From: Rhodovulum sp. MB263
GTDB lineage: Bacteria > Pseudomonadota > Alphaproteobacteria > Rhodobacterales > Rhodobacteraceae
Direction: 5' to 3'
Length of the DNA stretch: 64,000 nucleotides
Assembly (NCBI RefSeq): GCF_002073975.1
Contig: NZ_CP020384.1
Location: 1-64,000 of the forward strand
The notes under the pieces: model-generated
What the model saw: the letters and a program-made list of their open reading frames with translations, nothing else
Database searches by the model: none
What the model was told of the DNA's origin: nothing
In this document: one piece after another, positions 51,143 to 61,467 of the stretch
Numbering within the stretch: the stretch's first letter is position 1
How the letters are laid out: the number at the start of each line of letters is the position of its first letter
Made by a program: the position numbers and the translations under genes

Positions 51143-54100
51143 CCCGGAACGAGGCGAGCGAACGGCAGATCCAGGCGGCCGACCCGTCGGGCTCGGTCTG
51201 GCTCTCCGCCAATGCGGGTTCGGGCAAGACCCGGGTTCTGACCGATCGGGTGGCGCGGCTTCTGCTGGCGGGGGTGCCGCCGCAGCGGATCCTGTGCCTG
51301 ACCTATACCAAGGCCGCCGCGGGCGAGATGCAGAACCGGCTGTTCGACCGGCTGGGCGGCTGGGCGATGCTGGCCGATGCCGATCTGCGCAAGGCACTGC
51401 ACGAGCTGGGCGTCGAGACCGCCATCGGCGAGGACACCCTGCGCGAGGCCCGGCGCCTGTTCGCCCGCGCCATCGAGGCGCCGGGCGGGCTGAAGATCCA
51501 GACCATCCATTCCTTCTGTGCGGGGCTTCTGAGGCGGTTTCCGCTCGAGGCCGGGGTCTCGCCGCAATTCGTCGAGATGGACGACCGCAGCGCCCGCCGC
51601 CTGCGGGCCGAGCTGGTCGATGCGTTGGCCGACGGCCCCGAGGCCGGGCGCTTTGCCGATCTGGCGCGGTTTCACACCGATGCCGAGCTCGATGCACTGA
51701 CCGCCGAGATCGCCAGCCATCGCGACCGGTTTCCGGCTACCGCCGAGGCGGAGGCGATCTGGAAGAGCTTCGGCCTTGCCCCCGGTGACGACAGGGCGGT
51801 TCTGCTGCGCGGCGTCTTCACCGGGGGTGAAGAGGCCCTGCTGACCCGGCTGAAGACCGCGCTGGCTGGGGGTGGCAAGACCGATCAGACCGCCGCCGCC
51901 AAGCTTGCCGCGTTGGATCTTGGCGGCGCCGACCGTGCCCTGCTGATCGGGCTGGAGGATATCCTGCTGACCGGCGCGGGCGCGAAACAGCCGTTTTCGG
52001 CCAAGACAGGGTCTTTTCCCACCAAGGCGGTCCGGACCGCGCTTGGCCCCGATCTGGCGCCGCTCGAAGATCTGATGGTCCGGGTCGAGACCGCGCGGCC
52101 CCGGCGGCTGGCGCTGGATGCGGCCGAACGCACGCTGGCGCTCCACCGCTTCGCCGAAGCCTTCCTGCCCGCCTATGCCGCGCGCAAGCAGCTGCAGGGC
52201 TGGCTCGATTTCGACGACCTGATCCTGAAGGCGCGCGACCTGCTGACCGATCCGGGCGTCGCGCAATGGGTGCTGTTCCGGCTCGATGGCGGGCTTGATC
52301 ATATCCTGGTCGACGAGGCGCAGGATACCAGCCCGGTGCAATGGCAGGTGATCGAACTCTTGGCGCAGGAATTCACGGCGGGCGAGGGCGCGCGCAGCGG
52401 GGTCGAGCGCACGATCTTCGTCGTCGGCGACAAGAAACAGTCGATCTATTCCTTCCAGGGCGCCGATCCCGAGGGGTTCGACCGGATGCGCGCGCTGTTC
52501 CGCGACCGGCTGGAAGATGTCGACCGGGGCCTCACGACCCTGACGCTGGAATATTCGTTCCGCTCCTCCGACGCGATCCTCGGCACGGTCGACCGGACCT
52601 TCCCCGAAGGCGCCCGCGCCGGGCTCGACCGCGAGATGCGGCACCGCGCCTTTCATGCGGACCTGCCCGGCCGGGTCGATATCTGGCCCGTGGTCGAGGA
52701 CAGCGAAGCCGCCGATCTCGGCCATTGGGCCGATCCGGTCGACATGCTGGGCGCCTCGCATCACAGCGTGCGGCTGGCGCGTCGGCTGGCCTCGGAAATC
52801 CGCGCCATGATCGACCGGGGCGAGACCATCGCCGTCAAGGGCGGGGGGCGCCGCCCTATCCATGAGGGCGACATCCTGATCCTGGTGCAGAGCCGGACCG
52901 ATCTGTTTCACGAGATCATCCGCGCCTGCAAGGCCGAGCGGCTGGAGGTGGCGGGCGCCGACCGGCTGAAGATCGGCGGCGAGCTTGCGGTGCGCGACCT
53001 GACCGCGCTTCTGTCCTTCCTGGCGCTGCCCGAGGATGACCTGTCGCTGGCCTCGGCGCTGCGCTCGCCCTTGTTCGGCTGGTCGGAGGATGCGCTCTTC
53101 CGACTGGCAGCGCCACGCAAGGGCTATCTCTGGCAGGCGCTTCGACACGCGGATCGGGCCGGAACAGAGACGGTTCCGGTGCTGCAGGCGCTGCTGGACG
53201 AGGCCGATTTCCTGCGCCCCTATGACCTTGTCGAACGCATTCTGACCCGCCATGACGGGCGCCGCAGACTGGTGGCGCGGCTCGGGCAGGAGGCCGAGGA
53301 CGGGATCGACGCGCTGCTGACCCAGGCACTGGCCTATGAGACGACCGAGGTGCCCTCGCTGACCGGGTTCCTGGCCTGGCTGTCGAGTGGCGAGGTCGAG
53401 ATCAAGCGCCAGCTCGATGCAGCGGGACGGCGGATCCGGGTGATGACGGTGCATGGCGCCAAGGGGCTCGAAGCGCCGGTGGTGATCCTGCCGCATACGG
53501 CGCAGCGCAATATCACCATCCGCGACCAGATCTATACGCTGGAAAACGGCCTGCCCGCCTGGAAGACCGGATCGGACGAGCGGCCAGAGGCGCTGGCGAC
53601 CGCACATGCCGCGCGGGTGCAGCGCGAGGAGGAGGAACGCTCGCGCCTGCTTTACGTCGCGATGACCCGGGCCGAGCAATGGCTGATCGTGGCGGCGGCC
53701 GGAAAGCTCGCGAAGGATGGCAGCGACTGGTACAGCCGCATCCGTCGCGGCACCGAGGCGCTGGGGCCGGTGCCGCATGATTTCGGTTTCGGCGAGGGGC
53801 TACGCTATGAACGCGGGCTCTGGCCCGGAGAGCGGATCGCGGTCGCGCCCGAGACGGCCCCGCCCGAGACCGCGCTGCCCGACTGGGCGCTCCGCGAGGC
53901 CCCGCGCCCCGACCGGCCGCCGCAGCCGCTGTCTCCCTCGGATCTGGGCGGCGCCAAGGCCCTGCCGGGCGATCCGCTGGTGCCCGCCGAGGCCGAGGAT
54001 GTCCGCGCCCGGGGCACCTGGATGCACCTTCTGCTGGAACATCTGCCGGGCACCGATCCGGCCGACCGCCCGGCGCTGGCCCGCGCCCTTCTGACCGCGG

Positions 54101-54507
54101 CCGACCCGCCCGCGCCCGAGGCCGCGATCCCGGCCCTTGCCGACGAAGCCGGGGCCCTGATGGCGCGGCCCGATCTGGCGCCGGTCTTCGCGCCCGGCAC
54201 GCTGGCCGAGGTTCCGCTGACCGCGCCCCTGGGCCAGGGGCGGCTGAGCGGCACGGTCGACCGGCTGATCCTTGCGCCCGGCCGGGTCACGGCGGTCGAT
54301 TTCAAGACCAACGCCATCGTGCCGGACCGGCCCGAGGACACGCCCGAGGGCATCCTGCGCCAGCTGGGGGCCTATGCCGTGGCACTGGCGCTGATCTATC
54401 CGGGGCGCGAGGTCGGGACAGCCGTTCTATGGACCCGGACCGGCAGGCTGATGACGATCCCGCGAGAGCTGGGGCGCGCAGCCCTTGTGCGGACCGGGCT
54501 GGCTTGA
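51139..54507 (+). CDS. addA: AddA, helicase-nuclease subunit of AddAB
   Basis: A 1122-residue UvrD/RecB-type helicase with Walker A SANAGSGKTRVLTDR (about 23-37), LCLTYTKAAAGEMQ, DEAQDTSPVQW, VVGDKKQSIYSFQGA, the motif V/VI region RVMTVHGAKGLEAP, and a C-terminal nuclease with catalytic TAVDFKTN. It is the 3'-5' motor and nuclease of AddAB. Its tail ends inside the trxA promoter region. Complete and typical. Confidence 0.96.
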   Translation: MTRNEASERQIQAADPSGSVWLSANAGSGKTRVLTDRVARLLLAGVPPQRILCLTYTKAAAGEMQNRLFDRLGGWAMLADADLRKALHELGVETAIGEDTLREARRLFARAIEAPGGLKIQTIHSFCAGLLRRFPLEAGVSPQFVEMDDRSARRLRAELVDALADGPEAGRFADLARFHTDAELDALTAEIASHRDRFPATAEAEAIWKSFGLAPGDDRAVLLRGVFTGGEEALLTRLKTALAGGGKTDQTAAAKLAALDLGGADRALLIGLEDILLTGAGAKQPFSAKTGSFPTKAVRTALGPDLAPLEDLMVRVETARPRRLALDAAERTLALHRFAEAFLPAYAARKQLQGWLDFDDLILKARDLLTDPGVAQWVLFRLDGGLDHILVDEAQDTSPVQWQVIELLAQEFTAGEGARSGVERTIFVVGDKKQSIYSFQGADPEGFDRMRALFRDRLEDVDRGLTTLTLEYSFRSSDAILGTVDRTFPEGARAGLDREMRHRAFHADLPGRVDIWPVVEDSEAADLGHWADPVDMLGASHHSVRLARRLASEIRAMIDRGETIAVKGGGRRPIHEGDILILVQSRTDLFHEIIRACKAERLEVAGADRLKIGGELAVRDLTALLSFLALPEDDLSLASALRSPLFGWSEDALFRLAAPRKGYLWQALRHADRAGTETVPVLQALLDEADFLRPYDLVERILTRHDGRRRLVARLGQEAEDGIDALLTQALAYETTEVPSLTGFLAWLSSGEVEIKRQLDAAGRRIRVMTVHGAKGLEAPVVILPHTAQRNITIRDQIYTLENGLPAWKTGSDERPEALATAHAARVQREEEERSRLLYVAMTRAEQWLIVAAAGKLAKDGSDWYSRIRRGTEALGPVPHDFGFGEGLRYERGLWPGERIAVAPETAPPETALPDWALREAPRPDRPPQPLSPSDLGGAKALPGDPLVPAEAEDVRARGTWMHLLLEHLPGTDPADRPALARALLTAADPPAPEAAIPALADEAGALMARPDLAPVFAPGTLAEVPLTAPLGQGRLSGTVDRLILAPGRVTAVDFKTNAIVPDRPEDTPEGILRQLGAYAVALALIYPGREVGTAVLWTRTGRLMTIPRELGRAALVRTGLA

Positions 54508-54567
54508 CGCTGCTGGCCCCTCTCCTTACTTTCCGGCCTCGATCCCAGGTTCCAAGGAGTGACCCAG

Positions 54568-54888
54568 ATGCCCACCCATGCCGTCACGGACGACACCTTC
54601 GACGCCGAGGTGCGCCAGTCCGACATTCCCGTCGTCGTCGATTTCTGGGCCGAATGGTGCGGCCCCTGCAAGCAGATCGGCCCGGCCCTGGAAGAGCTCT
54701 CGGTCGAGCTGGAAGGCAAGGTGAAGATCGTCAAGGTCAATGTCGACGACAACCCGACCAGCCCGGCGCAACTGGGCGTGCGCGGCATTCCGGCGCTCTT
54801 CCTGTTCAAGGACGGGCAAGTCATTTCCAGCAAGATCGGCGCCGCGCCCAAGGCCGCGCTGCAGAACTGGATTCAGGAATCCGTCTGA
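54568..54888 (+). CDS. trxA: thioredoxin 1
   Basis: A 106-residue cytoplasmic disulfide reductase with the active site WCGPC (Cys31/Cys34) in [14 protein letters not shown] and cis-proline motif [11 protein letters not shown]. It reduces ribonucleotide reductase and other thiol proteins. ATG 54568 was chosen because AAGGAG lies eight bases upstream; a GTG at 54559 overlaps that site. A strong terminator follows. Confidence 0.97.
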   Translation: MPTHAVTDDTFDAEVRQSDIPVVVDFWAEWCGPCKQIGPALEELSVELEGKVKIVKVNVDDNPTSPAQLGVRGIPALFLFKDGQVISSKIGAAPKAALQNWIQESV

Positions 54889-54910
54889 CCGGCCCGTTCC
54901 GGCTGAGACA

Positions 54911-54935
54911 AAGGGGCGCCCGGGCGCCCCTTTTT
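54911..54935 (+). terminator. intrinsic terminator after trxA
   Basis: The palindromic stem GGGGCGCCCGGGCGCCCC is followed by TTTTT. It ends the trxA transcript and separates it from hslV. Confidence 0.9.
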
Positions 54936-54999
54936 CATGCCCGGCTTGCGAGGCAGCACAGGGCGCATATATCGGACCCGGCAAATGCAGGAGAACGGC

Positions 55000-55560
55000 A
55001 TGTCGAAAAGCGACTTTCCCGGCTGGCACGGGACCACCATCATCGGCGTCCGCCGCGGCGGACAGGTGGTGATCGCCGGCGACGGACAGGTCAGCCTGGG
55101 CCAGACCGTCATCAAGGGCACCGCCCGCAAGGTACGCAGGCTGTCGCCCGGCGGCTATGACGTCGTCGCGGGTTTCGCCGGATCGACGGCCGATGCCTTC
55201 ACACTCCTCGAACGGCTGGAGGCCAAGCTGCAGGCAACCCCTGGCCAGCTTCAGCGCGCAGCGGTCGAACTGGCCAAGGACTGGCGCACCGACAAATACC
55301 TGCAGAAGCTCGAGGCCATGCTGATCGTCAGCGACGGCGCCGAGCTCTACGTGATCACCGGCGCAGGCGATGTGCTGGCGCCCGAGCATGACGTGGCAGC
55401 CATCGGCTCGGGCGGCAACTACGCGCTGGCCGCAGCCCGCGGTCTGATCGAGAATACCGAGCTTCCGGCAGAGGAGATCGCCCGCAAGGCCATGGCGATC
55501 GCGGCCGATATCTGCGTCTACACGAACGGCAACCTGACGGTGGAGAGCATTACCCGATGA
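55000..55560 (+). CDS. hslV: HslV, ATP-dependent protease subunit
   Basis: A 186-residue proteasome-type peptidase. A short propeptide precedes the predicted catalytic threonine Thr12 in [13 protein letters not shown]. The conserved [24 protein letters not shown]-like segment and the [11 protein letters not shown] end are present. HslV dodecamers degrade proteins unfolded by HslU. ATG 55000 follows AGGAG. The gene is coupled by ATGA to an inserted unknown gene rather than to hslU. Confidence 0.96.
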   Translation: MSKSDFPGWHGTTIIGVRRGGQVVIAGDGQVSLGQTVIKGTARKVRRLSPGGYDVVAGFAGSTADAFTLLERLEAKLQATPGQLQRAAVELAKDWRTDKYLQKLEAMLIVSDGAELYVITGAGDVLAPEHDVAAIGSGGNYALAAARGLIENTELPAEEIARKAMAIAADICVYTNGNLTVESITR

Positions 55561-55922
55561 CGAATGCTCAAACCAGTGAGCTTTTTATTGCCATTCTTGG
55601 TGGCCTCATCGGTGGCGTAGTGGCGCCGATTGTTCTGGAGGAATATAGGACGTGGAAAAGAGAACGAAAATGGGCAGCACCACGCAAGAAGAAACTCTCC
55701 GAACTCCTTAACCGACAGAATTTCCGAACCTTGGAAATGCTATGTCTTGTGTCTGGGACTACCCCGGAGGAATGCAGGACTCTTCTTGTAGAGCTTGGGG
55801 CGCGTGGTTCCCTCCTTAAGGGCGGAAAGGAAGGCTGGACACTCCATCCGATTGGATCATTTGAAGAAAAAACCAGCCCTGACGAAAAATATGACCTAAG
55901 TGCAGAGGTGAGAAGACGATGA
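55557..55922 (+). CDS. unknown membrane-anchored protein inserted between hslV and hslU
   Basis: A 121-residue protein begins [20 protein letters not shown] with one transmembrane helix (about 8-27), then a basic linker ([17 protein letters not shown]) and a winged-helix-like domain (about 46-98, [38 protein letters not shown]). It overlaps both hslV and hslU by ATGA. Its base composition is clearly more A/T-rich than either neighbour, with AAA, GAA and AAT codons common. It looks acquired. Function unknown. Confidence 0.85.
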   Translation: MTNAQTSELFIAILGGLIGGVVAPIVLEEYRTWKRERKWAAPRKKKLSELLNRQNFRTLEMLCLVSGTTPEECRTLLVELGARGSLLKGGKEGWTLHPIGSFEEKTSPDEKYDLSAEVRRR

Positions 55923-57232
55923 CCGACCTGACCCCCCGCGAAATCGTCTCGGAACTCGACCGGTTCATCATCGGGCAGGCGGAGGCAAAGCGCGCAGTCG
56001 CCGTGGCCCTGCGCAATCGCTGGCGGCGCAAGCAGCTGGCCGACGACATCCGCGAAGAGGTCTATCCCAAGAACATCCTGATGATCGGGCCGACCGGCGT
56101 CGGCAAGACCGAGATCTCGCGCCGTCTGGCCAGGCTTGCCCGTGCCCCCTTCATCAAGGTCGAAGCGACCAAGTTCACCGAGGTCGGCTATGTCGGCCGC
56201 GACGTGGAACAGATCGTGCGCGATCTCGTCGATACCGCGCTGGTCCAGACCCGCGACTGGATGCGCGAGGATGTGAAGGCCGCCGCCTACAAGGCCGCCG
56301 AGGACCGGGTGATCGCCGCCATCGCCGGAACGGATGCGCGCGAGCAGACCCGCGAGATGTTCCGCACCAAGCTGAAGAAGGGCGAGCTGGACGACACCAT
56401 CATCGAGCTGGAGATCGCCGATACTTCGAACCCGCTGCAGGGCATGGAAATTCCGGGCATGGCGCCGGGTCAGGGCCAGCAGGGGATGATGTCCTTGGGC
56501 GATCTCTTCGGCAAGGCCTTCGGCGGGCGCACGGTCAAGAAGCGGATGACGGTGGCCGACAGCTACGAGATCCTGATTTCGGAAGAGGCCGACAAGCTGC
56601 TCGACGACGAGGCCGTAAACCGGACCGCGCTCGAGGCGGTGCAGGAAAACGGCATCGTCTTCCTCGACGAGATCGACAAGGTCTGTGCCCGCTCCGACAT
56701 GCGCGGCGCCGATGTCAGCCGCGAGGGTGTGCAGCGCGACCTCTTGCCGCTGATCGAGGGCACGACGGTCTCGACCAAGTACGGGCCGGTGAAGACCGAC
56801 CATATCCTGTTCATCGCCTCGGGTGCGTTCCATATCGCCAAGCCCTCGGACCTCTTGCCCGAACTCCAGGGCCGGCTGCCGATCCGGGTCGAACTGAGGG
56901 CGCTGACCGAGGACGATTTCGTCCGCATCCTGACCGAGACGGACAATGCGCTGACCCGGCAATATACCGCGCTGATGGGCACCGAGGAGGTCGCGGTCGA
57001 ATTCACCGAGGACGGGATCGCGGCGCTGGCCCGGGTTGCGGCCGGGGTGAATGAGAGCATCGAGAATATCGGCGCGCGTCGGCTTTACACGGTGATGGAG
57101 CGGGTGTTCGAAGAGCTCAGCTTCACCGCACCCGACCGGGCCGGCGACACCGTCAGGGTCGATGCCGGTTTCGTCGACAAGAACCTCGGCGAACTGACCA
57201 AATCGGCCGATGTCACCCGCTATATCCTCTGA
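55919..57232 (+). CDS. hslU: HslU, ATPase subunit of the HslVU protease
   Basis: This 437-residue AAA+ unfoldase has Walker [13 protein letters not shown] (about residues 57-66), the I domain with the variable [19 protein letters not shown] region, Walker [12 protein letters not shown], the sensor [20 protein letters not shown] and the C-terminal SADVTRYIL tail that activates HslV. It is coupled to the inserted gene rather than directly to hslV. Confidence 0.97.
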   Translation: MTDLTPREIVSELDRFIIGQAEAKRAVAVALRNRWRRKQLADDIREEVYPKNILMIGPTGVGKTEISRRLARLARAPFIKVEATKFTEVGYVGRDVEQIVRDLVDTALVQTRDWMREDVKAAAYKAAEDRVIAAIAGTDAREQTREMFRTKLKKGELDDTIIELEIADTSNPLQGMEIPGMAPGQGQQGMMSLGDLFGKAFGGRTVKKRMTVADSYEILISEEADKLLDDEAVNRTALEAVQENGIVFLDEIDKVCARSDMRGADVSREGVQRDLLPLIEGTTVSTKYGPVKTDHILFIASGAFHIAKPSDLLPELQGRLPIRVELRALTEDDFVRILTETDNALTRQYTALMGTEEVAVEFTEDGIAALARVAAGVNESIENIGARRLYTVMERVFEELSFTAPDRAGDTVRVDAGFVDKNLGELTKSADVTRYIL

Positions 57233-57238
57233 TCCCGC

Positions 57239-57835
57239 CTAGCGGGGCCGCCGGAGATAGACATAGAAGGCGCCCTCGCCGCCATGGCGGCGATGGGCAG
57301 GCGTGACCTGCATCACCGCGCCCGACAAGGGGGCCTGATGCAGCCAGTGCGGCACCTGGCGCCGCAGCACCCCGCGCCGGTCGGCAAGGGCCGGGTCCCA
57401 TTCCGCCCCGCGCCCCTTGCCGGTGATCACCAGCACCAGCCGCCGCGCCTCGGCCTGGCTGCGCAGGATGAAGCCGATAAGCGCCGGATGCGCCTCGGCC
57501 AGAGTCATGCCATGCAGGTCGATCCGCGCCTCGGGATCGAGCTTGCCGCCCTTCATCCGCAGGAAGGCCTTGCGGTCCATCCGGATCGCGGGCGCACCGG
57601 ACGGGGTCGGCGCGGCGGTGGCGGGCGCCTTCGCGCCCAGCCGGAAGGGTTTCTGCGGCGGCGGCACTGACAGAGGCGCGGCCGGAACCGGGGCAGGCGG
57701 GATCTTTTCGGGCAAGGTCTTTTCGGGCGGGGGCTCGGACAGGGCATCGGGGGGCGCGTCGCGCATCGGGCGAACCCGGCGCGCGACCTCGTCCCAGAGG
57801 GCGCGATCCTCGCGGCTGAGGCGGCGGCGGCGCAT
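57239..57835 (-). CDS. Smr-domain DNA-binding protein
   Basis: A 198-residue protein with a basic start (MRRRRLSREDRALWDEV), a proline-rich linker (about 25-75) and a C-terminal Smr domain, with motifs ARIDLHGMTLAEAH, LVLVITGKGRG and HGGEGAFYVYLRR. Smr domains nick or bind DNA or RNA. It follows mltA on the same strand, as in many alphaproteobacteria. Confidence 0.9.
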   Translation of the reverse strand: MRRRRLSREDRALWDEVARRVRPMRDAPPDALSEPPPEKTLPEKIPPAPVPAAPLSVPPPQKPFRLGAKAPATAAPTPSGAPAIRMDRKAFLRMKGGKLDPEARIDLHGMTLAEAHPALIGFILRSQAEARRLVLVITGKGRGAEWDPALADRRGVLRRQVPHWLHQAPLSGAVMQVTPAHRRHGGEGAFYVYLRRPR

Positions 57836-57838
57836 CGC

Positions 57839-58870
57839 TCAGCCCCCCGGCACCAGCGCAAGCGCCAGATCGATCGGCAGCAGCACGATCATGCGGCCCG
57901 GGTCGCGCACCTCGCCCGCAAGCCGCCCGGCCCCGGCCCCGGTGCCATAGAAGATATCGGCCCTCTGCGGCCCCTTGATCGCCGAGCCGGTATCCTGCGC
58001 CACCATCAGCCGGTGCAGCGGATGCCGCCCGCCCTTCTCGATCCAGACCGGCGCCCCCAGCGGCACGAGGGACGGATCGACCGCGAGGCTGCGCATCGGC
58101 GTGACCGGACGGTTCATCGCCCCGAGCGGCCCCTTGCCCGGCGGCAGCCTGTCAAGCTCGCGGAAGAAGACAAAGGAGGGGTTGTGCAGCAGAAGCTCGG
58201 CCCCCGCCTCGGGATGGCGCCGGACCCAGGACCGGATCACCCGGGCCGAAACCTGATGGGCCTGATAGATTCCGCGCCGCACCAGTTCCTTGCCGATCGA
58301 GCGGTAATCATGGCCGTTCCTGCCGCCATAGCCGACGCGCAGCAGGGTCCCGTCGGGCAGGCTCAGCCGCCCCGAGCCCTGGACCTGAAGGAAGAACACG
58401 TCGACCGGGTCTTCGAGCCAGGCGATTTCAAGCCCCAGCCCGTCGAGATGCCCGTTCTCGGCGATCTCGCGACGCGAGAACCAGGGCCGGTCGGGCGGCA
58501 GATCGGGCGGCAGGCGGTAGATCGGATAGCGGAACCGGGCATCGGGGGCGCGGGCGGCCTTCAGCACCGGTTCGAAATAGCCTGTGAACAGCGCCGGGCG
58601 CTCGCCACCGATCAAGACCGGACGGAAGAACAGCTCGAAGAAGCTGCGGGCGTTCGACTGCCGCTCGGACAGGGCGCAAAGCGCGGTCCAGGGCGGATCC
58701 GGCAGGTCTGGGCAGGTCTCGCGGAAGGCGGCCAGGGCCTCGGCATGATTGTCGGTCTTCCAGCCCTTGAGATCGTCGAAATCGAGCAGCTCGACCGATG
58801 GCGCGGCCCGAGCCGAGGCACCACCGCCCAGGGCCAGAGCAAGACAGACCGCCGCGCCAAGGCCGCGCAT
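57839..58870 (-). CDS. mltA: membrane-bound lytic transglycosylase A
   Basis: A 343-residue murein hydrolase with an export signal (GLGAAVCLALALGGGASARAA), the MltA domain (FFELFFRPVLIGGERPALFTGYFEP, PIYRLPPDL), the 3D domain with catalytic aspartate in VAQDTGSAIKGPQRADIFYG, and a C-terminal LLPIDLAL. The cleavage yields 1,6-anhydromuramic acid, the substrate of the nearby recycling enzymes. ATG 58870 starts the signal peptide; the upstream frame lacks it. No lipobox is obvious, so the anchor is uncertain. Confidence 0.86.
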   Translation of the reverse strand: MRGLGAAVCLALALGGGASARAAPSVELLDFDDLKGWKTDNHAEALAAFRETCPDLPDPPWTALCALSERQSNARSFFELFFRPVLIGGERPALFTGYFEPVLKAARAPDARFRYPIYRLPPDLPPDRPWFSRREIAENGHLDGLGLEIAWLEDPVDVFFLQVQGSGRLSLPDGTLLRVGYGGRNGHDYRSIGKELVRRGIYQAHQVSARVIRSWVRRHPEAGAELLLHNPSFVFFRELDRLPPGKGPLGAMNRPVTPMRSLAVDPSLVPLGAPVWIEKGGRHPLHRLMVAQDTGSAIKGPQRADIFYGTGAGAGRLAGEVRDPGRMIVLLPIDLALALVPGG

Positions 58871-59137
58871 CCGGCCCGCGCGCGACGGCGTGCCGTCACG
58901 GCCACCGGTCGATCTCGCGTCTTCCTGTTCCACCGGCGGTCCTGTCCTCGCGGTCGGCGTCGCGCCGCCTTCGCTCCGGCCGGTCCCGGGGCCAGTTCCT
59001 CCGGGGGCGGACACGCCCCGGGCGCGCGTCGGGGGCAGGGCCGTGATAGCCCCAAATGCGCGGCACTCCCAGAGCGGATAGAGCGATTTCAGACCGACCC
59101 GCGCATCGGAACCGCTGGAAACAGAGGCCTTCGGCCC

Positions 59138-59477
59138 TCAGCCGCAGCCTTCGAGCCGGGCCTCCAGCGCCAGCTTCCTGCCCTTGGCCGCGGCCAGCTT
59201 GCCCGACTTGTCGCCGCCCGCAACCGTCGACATCAGCACCAGTATCAGAAACACGCCGACCGCATCGGCCGTTGCCGCGCCCGATTGCCGGCGCGACAGC
59301 TCCTGTATCTCGGCATTGACGTTCATGAGGTCCCCAGCGCGCCCTGGCGCAGCTCATCCTGTCATACATGCCCGCAGGCATCGCGACGGGCGCAATCGCA
59401 TCGGGCCTGTTGGCACAGGCCGAGACTGACAGGACCAGCGCAGCGGAGAGTGCCAGTCCATGACAACCGATCTTCAC
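59138..59477 (-). pseudogene. frameshifted small lipoprotein gene
   Basis: From GTG 59477 the frame codes a lipoprotein signal (ALSAALVLSVSAC) and ANRPDAIAPVAMPAGMYDRM, SCARARWG, then loses sense near 59330. A second frame from 59326 codes MNVNAEIQELSRRQSGAATA, DAVGVFLILVLMSTVAGGDK, SGKLAAAKGRKLALEARL, ending at Cys-Gly. Together they look like one protein of about 110 residues with a single frame change. It could be a true pseudogene or a sequence error. The GAGGGG site before GTG is good. Confidence 0.6.
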
Positions 59478-59631
59478 GACCGCCCCTCAAAACGGAATAA
59501 ATCACGAAAACTTGAACATGCGCCCCGTCGAAAACGCAAGAACGTTTCGGGAAGCGGGCTTTTGTCTCATTTTTCGGAACAAATATGCCCGGCCGTCCGG
59601 GCAAAGGCGGAACCCGGGCTCAGGAGGCCGC

Positions 59632-60669
59632 TCAGGAAACCGGCACCCAAAGCACATCCTCGATCCGCGGCGCGGCGGTGGCCAGCATGGCCAGCCGGTC
59701 GAAACCGAGCGCGATGCCCGAGGCCGGCGGCATGAAGGCCAGCGCCGCGAGGAACTCCTCGTCCAGCGGGTAGCGCTCGCCATACAGGCGTTCCTTCTCG
59801 TCCATCTCGGCCTCGAAGCGGCGGCGCTGCTCGGCAGGGTCGGTGAGCTCTCCGAAACCGTTGGCCAGCTCGACCCCGCAGGCATAGACCTCGAAGCGTT
59901 CGGCTTCGCGCGGATCGTCGGCGCATACCCTTGCCAGCGCGGCTTCAGCGGCCGGATACCGGTCGAGAACGGTGATCCGGCCCCGGCCCAGATGCGGCTC
60001 GACCCGTTCGACCAGCACCCGGCTGAAGATGTCGGACCAGCCGTCATCGGCCGCGAAACCGATCCCGGCCGCCTCGGCCTGAACCGCCAGCGCCGCGCGG
60101 TCACAAGCGCCTCCGGGCCCAAGCGTGGACAGCAGGTCGATCCCGGCATGCCTTTCGAAGGCCTGCGCCACCGAGAGCCTCTCGACCGGGGCGAAAGGGT
60201 CGCAGTCCTGCCCGGCATGGCTGAGCTTCCGGGTGCCCGCCGCCTCGCAGGCCAGTTGCAGCATCCGCGCGGTATCCGCCATCAGTACGGCATAGTCCTC
60301 GCCCGCGCGATACCATTCGAGCATGGTGAATTCCGGGCTGTGACGCGGCCCGAGCTCGCGGTTGCGCCAGACATGGCAAAAGGCCGCGATCCGGGGCTCG
60401 CCCGCGGCCAGCAGCTTTTTCATCGCGAATTCGGGCGAGGTATGCAGATACATCCGCCGCGCCGCGCCGTCATTGCCGATGGCCTCGGTCGCGAAGGCAT
60501 GCAGATGGGTCTCGTTCCCGGGGCTTGTCACCAGCGCCGGCGGGTCGACCTCGACGAAGCCCCGGGCCGCGAACCAACCCCGGATCGCGGCCTGAATCCG
60601 GCCCCGCGCCAGCAGGGCGGGGCGGCGATCGGCATGGCGCCCGGGGGTCCACCAGGGGGTATCGGTCAT
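59632..60669 (-). CDS. epmA: EF-P--(R)-beta-lysine ligase EpmA
   Basis: A 345-residue class II lysyl-tRNA-synthetase-like protein lacking the anticodon domain: motif 1 region [20 protein letters not shown], motif 2 [27 protein letters not shown], and motif 3 [10 protein letters not shown]. EpmA attaches beta-lysine to a lysine of EF-P. Its divergent neighbour is efp, so enzyme and substrate share a control region. EpmB, which makes beta-lysine, is not in the window. Confidence 0.93.
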   Translation of the reverse strand: MTDTPWWTPGRHADRRPALLARGRIQAAIRGWFAARGFVEVDPPALVTSPGNETHLHAFATEAIGNDGAARRMYLHTSPEFAMKKLLAAGEPRIAAFCHVWRNRELGPRHSPEFTMLEWYRAGEDYAVLMADTARMLQLACEAAGTRKLSHAGQDCDPFAPVERLSVAQAFERHAGIDLLSTLGPGGACDRAALAVQAEAAGIGFAADDGWSDIFSRVLVERVEPHLGRGRITVLDRYPAAEAALARVCADDPREAERFEVYACGVELANGFGELTDPAEQRRRFEAEMDEKERLYGERYPLDEEFLAALAFMPPASGIALGFDRLAMLATAAPRIEDVLWVPVS

Positions 60670-60774
60670 CCGCGCGGCCTTTCTTTCTTCTGGAATTTTG
60701 CGCCAAGTTCAGCTAGGGGCGTTGTCCGATCCGGCGGATATACCGCACCACGACACTCCACAAGGAAGCCCCCA

Positions 60775-61341
60775 GTGAAAGTCATCGCCTCCTCGCTCCG
60801 CAAGGGCAACGTCGTCGAAAAGGATGGCCAGCTCTATGTCGTTCTCAAGGCCGAAAACTTCCATCCCGGCAAGGGCACGCCGACCACCTCGGTCGACATG
60901 CGCCGGATCTCGGACGGGGTGAAGACCACCGAGCGCTGGAAGACCACCGAACAGGTGGAAAAGGCCAATATCGACGAGCGCGAATACGACTTTCTCTATG
61001 ACGATGCCGAAGGGTTCCACTTCATGAACCCCGAGAGCTTCGACCAGGTCGCGGCCCAGCCCGACGTGGTGGGCGATGCCGCCGCCTATCTCGAACCCGG
61101 CATGCGGGTCTTCCTGCAGACCTTCGAGGGCAACCCGATCTCGATCGAACTGCCGCAGAAGATGGTGGTCGAGGTGACCGAGACCGAGCCGGTGGTGAAG
61201 GGGCAGACCGCCTCGTCGAGCTACAAGCCCGCGATCACCAATATCGGCGTGCGCGTCATGGTGCCGCCCCATATCGATGTCGGCACGCGGATCGTCATCA
61301 ACACCGCCGACAACACCTATGTGGAACGCTCGAAGGACTGA
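60775..61341 (+). CDS. efp: elongation factor P
   Basis: This 188-residue translation factor (KOW-like domain plus two OB domains) rescues ribosomes stalled at proline stretches. The lysine modified by EpmA lies in [12 protein letters not shown] (about residue 34), and the C-terminal [14 protein letters not shown] is conserved. The GTG start at 60775 with AAGGAAG gives the usual length. Divergent from epmA. Confidence 0.96.
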   Translation: MKVIASSLRKGNVVEKDGQLYVVLKAENFHPGKGTPTTSVDMRRISDGVKTTERWKTTEQVEKANIDEREYDFLYDDAEGFHFMNPESFDQVAAQPDVVGDAAAYLEPGMRVFLQTFEGNPISIELPQKMVVEVTETEPVVKGQTASSSYKPAITNIGVRVMVPPHIDVGTRIVINTADNTYVERSKD

Positions 61342-61407
61342 GCCGAAGCGGGTCCCCGGCGCCCCGCGCGCCTGACCGGCAGGGGTCCATCTCCCCGCAA
61401 ACGAAAG

Positions 61408-61429
61408 AAGGACGGCACAGGCCGTCCTT
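61408..61429. terminator. hairpin between efp and Tim44-like gene
   Basis: A perfect 9-bp stem (AAGGACGGC/GCCGTCCTT) with loop ACAG lies between the convergent genes efp (plus) and the Tim44-like gene (minus). The minus side is followed by CTTTCGT. A bidirectional terminator is likely, with a weak U-run. Confidence 0.7.
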
Positions 61430-61467
61430 CCAGAAACCGGATTGAAGATCCGGACGATCGCGACGCG

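Noticed and set aside
51073-53778. 901-codon minus-strand frame opposite addA
   Set aside because: Antisense of a conserved helicase gene with no domain of its own.
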